A DNA stretch of 64,000 nucleotides from Salinimicrobium xinjiangense DSM 19287. GTDB lineage: Bacteria; Bacteroidota; Bacteroidia; Flavobacteriales; Flavobacteriaceae. The position numbers and the translations under genes were made by a program. The notes under the pieces were generated by a model. That model was not told the origin of the DNA, did not search any database, and saw only the letters and a program-made list of their open reading frames with translations. Below are positions 36,486 to 44,343 of this stretch, one piece after another. The DNA is taken from NCBI RefSeq assembly GCF_000423585.1, contig NZ_AUIG01000008.1, positions 152,453 through 216,452 on the forward strand. The letters are read 5' to 3'. The first letter of the stretch is position 1, and each line of letters begins with the position of its first letter.

Positions 36486-37580
36486 TCATTTCTTGAATTT
36501 CTTCTTGATCTTATCTATCCAATTTTCTCCAGCACCCGGTCTGTCGTAACCGAGTAAATAACCTACTGGCTCCATACCGTTGGTATGATCAAATAAGATC
36601 TTTAAAATTGAAAACAGTGGCACGAAGAGGATCAAACCGGCGGGACCCCATATGATCCCACCCAAAAGAATGGCTAAAATTATAAACAATGGACTCTGCT
36701 CTACTTCTGACCCAATAATCAATGGCTCGAGAACATAACTCTCAATAAGCTGTATGATCGCGATGATGATGGTAAAGGATATAATCTCTCCAGAAGTGCC
36801 ACCGAAGATCACCAAAAACAGAATAGGAATAGTTCCACTAATAAAGGGTCCTATATAGGGTATAATTGTAATTAGAGCGCCAAATAAAATGAGTAAACCT
36901 GTATGTCGAAGATCGTAAGCGGTGAAAAGTACCAGATACATAGCTGCAAGAATGATCATCACCTGCACTCTGCCCCAAAGATATTTATGTGCAACCACTC
37001 TGGTTTTGGAAATAATATTTCTTGTTTCTTCCCTCCTATCGGGTGCGACGTACATCATCAAGAACTTCATAAATTTCTCCCGGTTTACAAGGATGAGGAA
37101 AATAAAGATCAACACGAGTAAAAAATTAAGAAGCATGCCAGTAACTCCTGCAAGGATTCCGGAGACATAAGACTGGGTCACATTAAGTATCTGCATCACA
37201 CTATCCCGCAACATTTGGTCCTGCTGCTCAAGGGAAAAACCTGTAATATCGGCCATTTTCCGCTGCATAGAAAAGAAATAATTCATCACCTGTTCACGAC
37301 TCTCAATAATATCCTGAAGAAAAACGCCCAACTGCCGAATAAAAAAGAATATAAGAAGCCCCACTCCAATAAAAACAACAAAGGTTCCAATGAAAGAAGA
37401 CAACATTTTCCCGGTACGTCCACCTTTTTCCAACCAGGTAACAAGAGGATAAATGAGGGCAGCAAAAAAAACTGCAAAAGTGAAAGGTACTAAGAGTGAA
37501 GCGCCATAGTAAAGTGCAGCAATTATGAGGGCGATAAAAATGAAAATTTGATTACTCTTCCTTATTTTTTCAAATTTCAT
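36486..37580 (-). CDS. AI-2E family (PerM-like) membrane permease
   Basis: A 364-aa integral membrane protein with about eight hydrophobic segments: two near the N-terminus (IFIFIALIIAALYYGASLLVPF), a pair at 65-85, a soluble helical stretch (90-140), then several to the end. The GALITIIPYIGPFISG segment (about 235-250) is the family signature. Members export small molecules (AI-2 in E. coli TqsA) or act as Na+/H+ antiporters in halophiles. The substrate here is unknown. It is convergent with the OsmC-fusion gene. Confidence 0.85.
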   Translation of the reverse strand: MKFEKIRKSNQIFIFIALIIAALYYGASLLVPFTFAVFFAALIYPLVTWLEKGGRTGKMLSSFIGTFVVFIGVGLLIFFFIRQLGVFLQDIIESREQVMNYFFSMQRKMADITGFSLEQQDQMLRDSVMQILNVTQSYVSGILAGVTGMLLNFLLVLIFIFLILVNREKFMKFLMMYVAPDRREETRNIISKTRVVAHKYLWGRVQVMIILAAMYLVLFTAYDLRHTGLLILFGALITIIPYIGPFISGTIPILFLVIFGGTSGEIISFTIIIAIIQLIESYVLEPLIIGSEVEQSPLFIILAILLGGIIWGPAGLILFVPLFSILKILFDHTNGMEPVGYLLGYDRPGAGENWIDKIKKKFKK

Positions 37581-37725
37581 TTCTATTGGTGTTTTGATAT
37601 TTTAGAAAAAAGATAAGGAATTTCCTCAAATTGTTCTTTTGGTCACCAGGGAAACAGTAGCTTTCTAACAAAAAATTCTCAACTGAAAGCCTGTTATTGT
37701 TAAGCTCTCCTTAATTTTTTGGCAG

Positions 37726-37750
37726 TAGGAGCCTTTTACAATAATTTAGA
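37726..37750 (+). promoter_or_regulatory. Candidate shared stress promoter motif, copy 2
   Basis: TAGGAGCC-N8-TAATTTAGA, 25 bp before the superoxide dismutase ATG. A TTTG lies 20 bp upstream of TAATTTAG, so it can also be read as a variant of the normal promoter. Confidence 0.35.
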
Positions 37751-37774
37751 TTTTACTAATCAAAATTTTCAATA

Positions 37775-38377
37775 ATGAAAAACATAGGAATAAGCTTAAT
37801 AGTTTCTGTAGCCCTTATTTTTACCGGATGCAAAAATGAAAATCAAACCGCAGCAGACCGTGTGGACGAACATACTAATTTAACTCAGGGGGAAGAAGAA
37901 GCTGGAGTTGATGATACCATGGAAGGCCGCGAATTATCCTTGAGAATGGAACCCCGAAGTGACAGCAATGTTTCGGGCACGGTAACATTTAAGGAGGAAA
38001 ATGGAGAAGTTACTATGACTGCTGAATTATCGGGATTGTCTGAAGGAATGCATGCGATTCATCTTCACGAAAATGCCGATTGTTCTGCCGATGATGGAAG
38101 TTCGGCCGGAGGGCACTGGAATCCTACTTTTGAAGATCATGGAGAATGGGGAGATGTCAGTGGCTACCACAGAGGTGATATTGGTAACTTTGATGTAAAT
38201 TCTAACGGCGAGGGAAGTATTACTTTCACAACAGATAAATGGTGTATAGGCTGCGACGATGAAACGAAAAATATTATCGGAAAATCTGTTATTGTACATG
38301 ACGGAGTAGATGATTACACTTCACAGCCAAGCGGTAATGCAGGTACACGTATAGGTTGTGCTGAAATAAAAGGATAA
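37775..38377 (+). CDS. sodC: Cu/Zn superoxide dismutase lipoprotein
   Basis: A 200-aa lipoprotein (Cys19) that converts superoxide to peroxide in the cell envelope. All metal ligands are visible: copper by His96 and His98 (HLHE), His114 and His175; zinc by His114, His122, His132 and Asp135. Cys103 and Cys195 would form the conserved disulfide. An acidic linker (about 20-50) tethers the domain. It is monocistronic with its own terminator. Confidence 0.93.
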   Translation: MKNIGISLIVSVALIFTGCKNENQTAADRVDEHTNLTQGEEEAGVDDTMEGRELSLRMEPRSDSNVSGTVTFKEENGEVTMTAELSGLSEGMHAIHLHENADCSADDGSSAGGHWNPTFEDHGEWGDVSGYHRGDIGNFDVNSNGEGSITFTTDKWCIGCDDETKNIIGKSVIVHDGVDDYTSQPSGNAGTRIGCAEIKG

Positions 38378-38398
38378 TTAACTTTAGGGATTTTAACA

Positions 38399-38425
38399 GA
38401 AAAGCGCCCTTGAGCCGCTTTTTTT
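38399..38425 (+). terminator. Terminator after sodC
   Basis: AAAGCG (38401-38406) pairs with CGCTTT (38416-38421), followed by T residues. Confidence 0.7.
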
Positions 38426-38518
38426 ATTGCGGGTTTAAGGCTTTTTCACAGGTCATAAACAGGGATTCCGTCTTTCAAATTTTATATTATCAATAGCTAA
38501 TTATAAAAAAAGAGACAA

Positions 38519-39283
38519 ATGAAAAGGATTAATTATTGGAGTTCTATTTTACTATTTTTATTCCTCTTGACAAGCTGTGGGGAAGCCGAAGAAAGAAATG
38601 AACCCGTAGATCGCACAGAGGAATCAGAAATGACCGCACAGAACACCCAAAGGGATACAGATGTTAACTTGACAAAAGAAGAACGTGATGCCCTCATGCC
38701 CGCCGATGTGGTAGCGGAATTCAAGGGAGGTAATGAAAGATTTATAAAAGACAGTCTTACCCCAAGAAACCGACAAGGTAGGATCCAGGCAACCGCCGGA
38801 GAACAAAATCCCAAGGCTATGATATTATCATGTATCGACAGTAGAGTGCCTGTAGAAGAAATATTCGATCAGGGGCTTGGAGATCTGTTTGTAGGTCGGA
38901 TAGCAGGTAACTTTGCAGATGAGGAAATGCTGGGAAGCATGGAATTTGCAACTAAAGTTGCCGGTTCAAAGTCTATTGTTGTTATGGGTCATGAAGAATG
39001 TGGTGCCATTAAATCTGCTATTGCGGGGGTAGAACTGGGAAATATTTCCCAAATGCTTTCGCATATTGACCCTGCACTTGAAATGACGGATAATTTCCCT
39101 GAAGATCAGAGAACAGTTAAAAATAAAGAATATGTTGATGCGGTTATAAGGAATAATGTAAAACACACCATCGATAAAATAAAATCAGACAGTGATATTA
39201 TTGCTGAAATGGTGAACAATGGAGAAATCAACATTGTTGGAGCATATTACAATGTAGATACCGGGACAGTAGAATGGTTGTAG
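38519..39283 (+). CDS. Beta-class carbonic anhydrase, lipoprotein
   Basis: A 254-aa protein with a lipoprotein signal (Cys20) and an acidic linker, then a beta-carbonic anhydrase domain (about 60-254). Zinc ligands are Cys105 (SCIDSR), His158 and Cys161 (GHEECG); Asp107 and Arg109 form the catalytic dyad. It interconverts CO2 and bicarbonate. Beta enzymes are mostly cytoplasmic, so the envelope location is notable; export is predicted from sequence. It may supply bicarbonate or buffer the periplasm. Confidence 0.9.
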   Translation: MKRINYWSSILLFLFLLTSCGEAEERNEPVDRTEESEMTAQNTQRDTDVNLTKEERDALMPADVVAEFKGGNERFIKDSLTPRNRQGRIQATAGEQNPKAMILSCIDSRVPVEEIFDQGLGDLFVGRIAGNFADEEMLGSMEFATKVAGSKSIVVMGHEECGAIKSAIAGVELGNISQMLSHIDPALEMTDNFPEDQRTVKNKEYVDAVIRNNVKHTIDKIKSDSDIIAEMVNNGEINIVGAYYNVDTGTVEWL

Positions 39284-39298
39284 TAAACAACTAAACTG

Positions 39299-39345
39299 AA
39301 AAAAATCCGGCCCAAAAATGACATTTTTGAGCCGGATTTTTTTAT
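39299..39345. terminator. Bidirectional terminator between carbonic anhydrase and NADH dehydrogenase genes
   Basis: AAATCCGGC (39303-39311) pairs with GCCGGATTT (39331-39339), with an inner CAAAAATG / CATTTTTG stem. There is an A-run on the left and a T-run on the right, so it works for both converging genes. Confidence 0.85.
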
Positions 39346-40652
39346 ACCTTTTTTTGATCCACTTCCAGATTTTTCTTGTTGCTTTTGAAGGGCCGAATGA
39401 TAAGTCTTGACGCTTTATCAAAATTAACATAGTTGTAGACCCAGTTAAAAAAGGTGATCAAACGGTTTCTAAACCCAACAAGGAAATACAAATGGATAAA
39501 CATCCAGATAAACCAGGCAAAGAAGCCTCCAAATTTCATTTTTCCAAGATCCACAACTGCCTTGTTTCTTCCCACTGTTGCCATGGTTCCCTTGTCGTAA
39601 TATTCAAATGGCAGCATTTTCTCCCCTTTTAGTATCCGTTTCAGGTTTATAGCTAAATGTTTGCCCTGCTGAATTGCCGGCTGGGCGACCATGGGATGAC
39701 CTTTTGGATATTTCTCCGTTTGCATAAGAGCAATATCTCCTATGGCAAAAATATTTTCATAACCTTTAACCTGGTTAAATACATTTACTTCATATCTGTC
39801 AGCTTTTTCAACCACTGCCGAAGCATTTAAACCTTTTACAGGTGCTCCGGAAACTCCCGCAGCCCAAATAAAAGTAGAAGTGAAAAATCGCAAATCTTCT
39901 TTATTAGTGACCACCGTTTGCCCGTCATATTCCTGAACCATGGTGTTAAGATGGATCTCGACTCCCAGCTCTTTCAGGAATTTTTCTGCTTCCCGGGATG
40001 CCTTTGCACTCATGGGAGGAAGTACCCGGTCCAAACCTTCCACCAAATGAATTTCCATTTCGGCAGGATCGAGATCCCTAAAATCCCGTGGGACAATATG
40101 ATTTCTTACCTCAGCAATTGCTCCGCAGAGTTCTACCCCCGTGGGACCTGCCCCGGCTACCACAAAATTTAGTAATGCCTTTCTCTTTTCCGGATCTTCT
40201 GTTATTACTGCCTGTTCCAGGTTTTCAAGGATGAGGCTGCGAATATTTAAAGCCTGCGGAATAGTTTTCATCCACATGGCGTTCTCTTCAATACTTTTAT
40301 TTCCGAAGAAATTAGTTCGCGAGCCCGTGGCAAGCACCAGGTAATCATAAGCCAGGTCTCCAATTGAGGTTTCCAGTTTATTTTCTTCAGGAACGATCTG
40401 CGTAACTTCAGCCAGTCTAAAATACCCATCCTTACTGTGACGGGTGATCTTTCTAAGAGGATAGGCAATTGAATCAGGTTCGAGTCCAGATGTGGATACC
40501 TGGTACAGGAGAGGCTGGAAAGTATGGTAATTATGCCTGTCCAGAAGGATCACCTGCAACTTTTCCTTTAAAAGGTGCTTTGCTATAGAAATACCTGCAA
40601 ACCCCCCTCCAACTATCACTACCCGCGGATATGCAGAAACTGGTATGTTCAT
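39342..40652 (-). CDS. ndh: Type II NADH:quinone dehydrogenase (NDH-2)
   Basis: A 436-aa flavoprotein that passes electrons from NADH to the quinone pool without pumping protons. It has an N-terminal FAD motif (VVIVGGGFAGISIAKHL), the NDH-2 segment DRHNYHTFQPLLYQVSTSGL, a second dinucleotide motif (FVVAGAGPTGVELCGAIAE) and the FAD-closing motif YENIFAIGDIA with AQPAIQQG. The C-terminal part (about 375-410, FFAWFIWMFIHLYFLVGFRNR) is an amphipathic membrane anchor as in other flavobacterial NDH-2. Its predicted -7 element is at 40673. Confidence 0.9.
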   Translation of the reverse strand: MNIPVSAYPRVVIVGGGFAGISIAKHLLKEKLQVILLDRHNYHTFQPLLYQVSTSGLEPDSIAYPLRKITRHSKDGYFRLAEVTQIVPEENKLETSIGDLAYDYLVLATGSRTNFFGNKSIEENAMWMKTIPQALNIRSLILENLEQAVITEDPEKRKALLNFVVAGAGPTGVELCGAIAEVRNHIVPRDFRDLDPAEMEIHLVEGLDRVLPPMSAKASREAEKFLKELGVEIHLNTMVQEYDGQTVVTNKEDLRFFTSTFIWAAGVSGAPVKGLNASAVVEKADRYEVNVFNQVKGYENIFAIGDIALMQTEKYPKGHPMVAQPAIQQGKHLAINLKRILKGEKMLPFEYYDKGTMATVGRNKAVVDLGKMKFGGFFAWFIWMFIHLYFLVGFRNRLITFFNWVYNYVNFDKASRLIIRPFKSNKKNLEVDQKKV

Positions 40653-40672
40653 GATTTTAATTGATTTTCTCC

Positions 40673-40680
40673 CAAAGTTA
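40673..40680 (-). promoter_or_regulatory. Predicted -7 element of ndh
   Basis: TAACTTTG on the minus strand, 20 bp before the ATG; no good TTTG at the -33 distance. Confidence 0.35.
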
Positions 40681-40772
40681 TGGCTTTCCTCAGGATAAAG
40701 AAAGTAAAGAAACTTTAAGCTTATTGTAACAAGAAGATTACTTTCGCTACATATAAAGGTCTAAACATTGTT

Positions 40773-41267
40773 GTGGAGAACCACCTGGAACACGAATTTG
40801 TAACCAATCTTGAAAAGCATCAGAATATTGTGCACAAGATTTGCCGTATGTATACTCATGACAGGGAAACCCACAATGATCTGTTTCAGGAAATAACCAT
40901 TCAGCTTTGGAAGGCATACCCTAAGTTTCGCGGAGACTCAAAATTCAGTACATGGATGTACAGGGTAGCATTAAATACTGCCATAACCCTGTACCGGAAA
41001 TCTAAAAAGGATATTCGCACCCAGGATTATGATGATGTGAGTTTCAAAATAAAAGCCGAAGTTTATAGCGATGAGGTAGAACAGCAGTTACAATTAATGT
41101 ATAAGGCGGTAAAAGAATTAAACGATATTGATAAGGCACTGGTATTTTTGTATCTGGAAGACCAGTCCTACAAAGATATTTCAGATACGTTGGGGATCTC
41201 AGAAGTTAATGCCCGTGTGAAGATGAACAGAATAAAGAAGAGCCTCAGAAATATTTTGAATCCGTAG
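40773..41267 (+). CDS. ECF-type RNA polymerase sigma factor
   Basis: A 164-aa sigma-70-family factor with region 2 (about 15-85: ICRMYTHDRETHNDLFQEITIQLWKAYPKFRGDSKFSTWMYRVALNTAI) and region 4 (about 105-160: LVFLYLEDQSYKDISDTLGISEVNARVKMNRIKKSLR). The start is GTG (40773), since no ATG fits. The gene 10 bp downstream encodes a membrane protein that may be its anti-sigma partner, so the pair probably senses an envelope signal. Target genes are unknown. Confidence 0.88.
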   Translation: MENHLEHEFVTNLEKHQNIVHKICRMYTHDRETHNDLFQEITIQLWKAYPKFRGDSKFSTWMYRVALNTAITLYRKSKKDIRTQDYDDVSFKIKAEVYSDEVEQQLQLMYKAVKELNDIDKALVFLYLEDQSYKDISDTLGISEVNARVKMNRIKKSLRNILNP

Positions 41268-41277
41268 TACCTACCAG

Positions 41278-41916
41278 ATGGATGAACTAGAATTTTTAAA
41301 ACAAAACTGGAAAAAGCAGGAAGAGAATCTTCCCCGCCTTTCCTATGATGATATCTATAAAATGATCTGGAAACGGTCTTCCTCAATCGTAAAATGGATA
41401 TTCGTCATTAGCATAGTAGAATTATTGCTCTCTACTTTGCTCAGCATTTATATGGCCGATGCCAATTACTGGGAGCATATGGATGAGTTACATTTAAAGC
41501 AAACCACCATATATATATACATAGTTAGCTACCTCATCACCTTTTATTTTATCTACTGCTTCTACCGAAACTATAAAAGGATCTCCAGTACAGATGATGC
41601 GGCAACACTAATGAAAAACATTCTTAGAACACGTCGTACGGTTAAAATATATATCGCGTACATCCTGATTTCAACCGCCTTATATTCTATAGTAATTGCT
41701 TATTTCTCGATCCAAAACCATCAAATGGTTCAGGAAGTGCAGGACACCAGTAAATACACTTTCGATATGGTTGACTGGATCAAATTCACCATTGCCGGAT
41801 TGATCATCTTAAGCATATTCCTTCTCGCGTTGTGGCTTTTTTACAGGTTGATCTACGGAATCCTGCTGCGACGCCTAAAACGAAATTATAAGGAACTTAA
41901 AAAGCTGGAAGTATAA
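41278..41916 (+). CDS. Four-helix membrane protein, probable partner of the sigma factor
   Basis: A 212-aa protein with a soluble N-terminus (MDELEFLKQNWKKQEENLPRLSYDDIYKMI) and four predicted membrane helices (about 37-58, 73-95, 123-144, 164-190), ending in a basic tail (RRLKRNYKELKKLEV). It lacks a classical zinc-binding anti-sigma motif. Its position directly after the ECF gene, and the same pairing that I recall from other flavobacteria, suggest it holds or modulates the sigma factor. Function is inferred from context only. Confidence 0.65.
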   Translation: MDELEFLKQNWKKQEENLPRLSYDDIYKMIWKRSSSIVKWIFVISIVELLLSTLLSIYMADANYWEHMDELHLKQTTIYIYIVSYLITFYFIYCFYRNYKRISSTDDAATLMKNILRTRRTVKIYIAYILISTALYSIVIAYFSIQNHQMVQEVQDTSKYTFDMVDWIKFTIAGLIILSIFLLALWLFYRLIYGILLRRLKRNYKELKKLEV

Positions 41917-41961
41917 CTAAGCTTCTTTAAGTCTCAAATTTCTTCGGAAGAATAGCAGCTT

Positions 41962-41988
41962 AAAAAGGTCCTCTTTGAGCACCTTTTA
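41962..41988 (+). terminator. Weak terminator after the sigma factor pair
   Basis: AAAAAGGT (41962-41969) pairs with ACCTTTTA (41981-41988), followed only by an AT-rich stretch. Confidence 0.4.
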
Positions 41989-42075
41989 AATTATTGCTGA
42001 AATTATTCTGAAGCAATTGATTTTGCCGGCAAAAAGTTGGATCAAGTATAAAAAAGATCCTTTCAGAAAGTAATT

Positions 42076-42110
42076 ACTGCCTACTGAGCACTGAGCACTG
42101 AACACTTAAT
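42076..42110. repeat. Heptad tandem repeat (5 x 7 bp) at the plsC stop codon
   Basis: Units ACTGCCT, ACTGAGC, ACTGAGC, ACTGAAC, ACTTAAT. The last unit holds the plsC stop codon (42106-42108), so the array is in contact with the gene end. Confidence 0.75.
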
Positions 42111-42909
42111 ATTCCCATTGTCTGGTCTTATTAAGCTCCTCAATCGCCTCCAGCTCTTCTTTGGAAAGTACTTTTAAGAATGAAGGGTGTTGTTCAATGG
42201 CATACTCCAGCTTTTCAACAATTTCTTCCACACTTTCATTTTCATAATCGATCTCCAGGGGTTCCTTGATTTGAAAACTCTGCAGGATTCCTTTTTTTCT
42301 TATCCGAAGTCCTTTTTTATCGAAAGATCGCCTGAAGCCATCAATAACAATTGGAATTACTACCGGCTTGTATTGTTTTATAATATGGGCGGTTCCTTTT
42401 CTTATAGGTTTGAACGGCTTGGTAGTTCCTTGCGGAAAAGTGATCACCCATCCATCTTCAAGTGCAGTACCTATATTTTTATGATCATCGGGATTTACTT
42501 CCCGCTGAACTTCCTTTCCTTTCTCCCTCCAGGTCCTCTCTACAGAAACTGCTCCCGCATAGGCCATCATCCGGGTGAGGAAACCCGCGTTCATGGTTTC
42601 TTTTGCAGCAACGTAATAAATATTCAGCTTTGGCTGCCACAGGTAACCTACATTTTTGATAGAGTCTACTCTTCCGCTCAATGCTGCATTAAAAACATGA
42701 AACATTGCGGTAACGTCGGCAAAATAGGTTTGATGGTTGGAAACAAAAAGAACGTTGTTTTCGGGAAGATTTTTAATGATCTCAGAACCTTCTATTTTAA
42801 GTTCATTGAACCCTCTGTAACGACGATGTGACAATAATCCAAAGATGCGGATAAGCCATTTTTTTACAAAAAGATAATGTCCAAAAGGATTCTTTTTCAA
42901 TATCCCCAT
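42106..42909 (-). CDS. plsC: 1-acyl-sn-glycerol-3-phosphate acyltransferase family protein
   Basis: A 267-aa membrane-associated acyltransferase for phosphatidate synthesis or a related acyl transfer. The motif I region reads SNHQTYFADV: His59 and Asp65 are one residue further apart than in the standard H-x4-D. Motif III reads FPQGTT rather than FPEGTR. Both changes seem typical of a Bacteroidota subgroup as I recall it, so I do not call it inactive, but substrate use may differ. The C-terminal 80 residues hold basic and acidic patches. Confidence 0.78.
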   Translation of the reverse strand: MGILKKNPFGHYLFVKKWLIRIFGLLSHRRYRGFNELKIEGSEIIKNLPENNVLFVSNHQTYFADVTAMFHVFNAALSGRVDSIKNVGYLWQPKLNIYYVAAKETMNAGFLTRMMAYAGAVSVERTWREKGKEVQREVNPDDHKNIGTALEDGWVITFPQGTTKPFKPIRKGTAHIIKQYKPVVIPIVIDGFRRSFDKKGLRIRKKGILQSFQIKEPLEIDYENESVEEIVEKLEYAIEQHPSFLKVLSKEELEAIEELNKTRQWEY

Positions 42910-42937
42910 TTGTTCCCTTACATTTTAAAAAGAAAAA

Positions 42938-42945
42938 CAAAGATA
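42938..42945 (-). promoter_or_regulatory. Predicted -7 element of plsC
   Basis: TATCTTTG on the minus strand, 28 bp before the ATG, in the short gap after the Nudix gene. Confidence 0.35.
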
Positions 42946-42956
42946 CTTAATTATAT

Positions 42957-43598
42957 TTACAGCACCTGTTTAAGAATATCTTTCATTTCACTTAGCATCA
43001 TTGCCGTAGCACCCCAAACCACATGCCCGTTAAGGATAAAAGCAGGCACTTCTATCTCTTTGGCATATGAAGTACTTAAGGTTTGAGTAGTGAGACAGGA
43101 ATCACACAAAAAATCTTTTAATTCTATTTCCAGTACAGACTCTACTTCATCTTCCTGTGGAACAAGAACAGGAGTCCTTTTCATTACTCCCATAAAGGGA
43201 TATACCCAAAAATTACTTGGAGGAATATATAGCCTGGAAAGCTCCCGAACCACTTCCACTTCATGGCGTGGAATTCCCACTTCCTCTTCGGTCTCCCTCA
43301 AAGCGGTATGCATTAGATTTTCATCCTCTACCTCTACTCTGCCGCCGGGAAATCCAACCTGGTTAGAATGTACCCCTTTATATGTTTTTCTAAGAATAAG
43401 CACAAATTTTGTCTCCTTTCGCAAACCCGGATAAAAAACAGCCAGAACCGCAGCATCATTAGGTTTTTTATTTTCAATACTGAGATTCTCCAGCTCCTTT
43501 AGTCTCAGCATAGGAGCCAATTTAATGTGCGAATCTTCACCTGGAAGCGTTATTTTCCTTAATTTCGGACTTATATTTAAAAAATCCCTGAAATCCAT
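42957..43598 (-). CDS. Nudix hydrolase, probable CoA pyrophosphatase
   Basis: A 213-aa protein. The frame is open up to 43817, but I place the start at 43598 (MDFRDFLNISPKLRKITLPGE), where the homologous part begins. The Nudix box runs GGRVEVEDENLMHTALRETEEEVGI (G-x5-E-x7-REUxEE), preceded by the VGFPGGR motif of the CoA-pyrophosphatase subgroup. It would cleave CoA or oxidised CoA to phosphopantetheine and 3',5'-ADP. Its start codon shares the sequence CATG with the start codon of the opposite cyclophilin gene, so there is no intergenic space. Confidence 0.85.
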   Translation of the reverse strand: MDFRDFLNISPKLRKITLPGEDSHIKLAPMLRLKELENLSIENKKPNDAAVLAVFYPGLRKETKFVLILRKTYKGVHSNQVGFPGGRVEVEDENLMHTALRETEEEVGIPRHEVEVVRELSRLYIPPSNFWVYPFMGVMKRTPVLVPQEDEVESVLEIELKDFLCDSCLTTQTLSTSYAKEIEVPAFILNGHVVWGATAMMLSEMKDILKQVL

Positions 43599-44343
43599 GA
43601 GATCCTGTTTGCTGATATTATTTTGTGCTGTTATGCTTATTGCAAGTTGTGAAGATAAAAAATCTTCATCACAAAACAGCACAGCACCTCCGCTAGAAAA
43701 GCCGGTGCAGCCGGATACTGCTGTAAGAGATAATACTAAAGTCGAAGAGGTTGTAGAAGCTGAAGAGGAGAAAAAAGAACGAAGAGATGGCCCTTTATTG
43801 GTGCAGGAAGAGCTCATTCCTTTTTATACCGAATACGCCAGGAAAAACAGAGCAAACAAGGTGCGTATCAAGACCCGGTTTGGGAATATTGATGTCGAGT
43901 TATTTTATGACACTCCCCTTCACCGGGCGAATTTCCTTTATATGGTGGAACAGGATTACTTTGAAAATACTTTCTTCCACAGGGTGTCGGAAGGATTTGT
44001 GATCCAGGGAGGAAATTCCGACAATCCTGATACCAACAGAAAACGACATCGTATTGGAGATTTCCTTATACCGAGTGAATTTGATGCGGGTCACCGCCAC
44101 GTACGTGGTGCGCTTGCAGCAGCAAAATATGTAGAACAAAACGTAAGCAAGGCTTCCTCTCCCTATGAATTTTACATTGTCCAGGATCCAGACGGGGCTC
44201 ATCACCTCAACAATGACCATACGGTTTTTGGCAGAGTTATTTCAGGAATGGACGTTGTGGATGAAATAAATAAGGTGGAAACAGATCAAAGTGAATGGCC
44301 GCTTACCAATATTCATATTTTAGAAGCCGAAATCATAGAGTAA
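43597..44343 (+). CDS. Cyclophilin-type peptidylprolyl isomerase, lipoprotein
   Basis: A 248-aa protein. I start it at MRSCLLILFCAVMLIASC (43597) because this gives a clean lipoprotein signal (Cys18); the frame is open back to 43525. A Lys/Glu-rich linker (about 25-65) leads to a cyclophilin domain (VRIKTRFGNIDVELFYDTPLHRANFLYMVEQDYFENTFFHRVSEGFVIQGG) with the catalytic Arg in FHRV and the Gln in IQGG. It would assist folding in the envelope. The 3' end abuts the convergent RDD gene with no gap. Confidence 0.88.
   Translation: MRSCLLILFCAVMLIASCEDKKSSSQNSTAPPLEKPVQPDTAVRDNTKVEEVVEAEEEKKERRDGPLLVQEELIPFYTEYARKNRANKVRIKTRFGNIDVELFYDTPLHRANFLYMVEQDYFENTFFHRVSEGFVIQGGNSDNPDTNRKRHRIGDFLIPSEFDAGHRHVRGALAAAKYVEQNVSKASSPYEFYIVQDPDGAHHLNNDHTVFGRVISGMDVVDEINKVETDQSEWPLTNIHILEAEIIE

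Noticed and set aside
43525..43596. N-terminal extension of the cyclophilin gene
   Set aside because: It would place 24 residues before a clean lipoprotein signal and is antisense to the Nudix gene.
43599..43817. N-terminal extension of the Nudix gene to 286 aa
   Set aside because: The extra 73 residues are Ser-rich antisense of the cyclophilin gene; homologous sequence starts at Met of MDFRDFLN.
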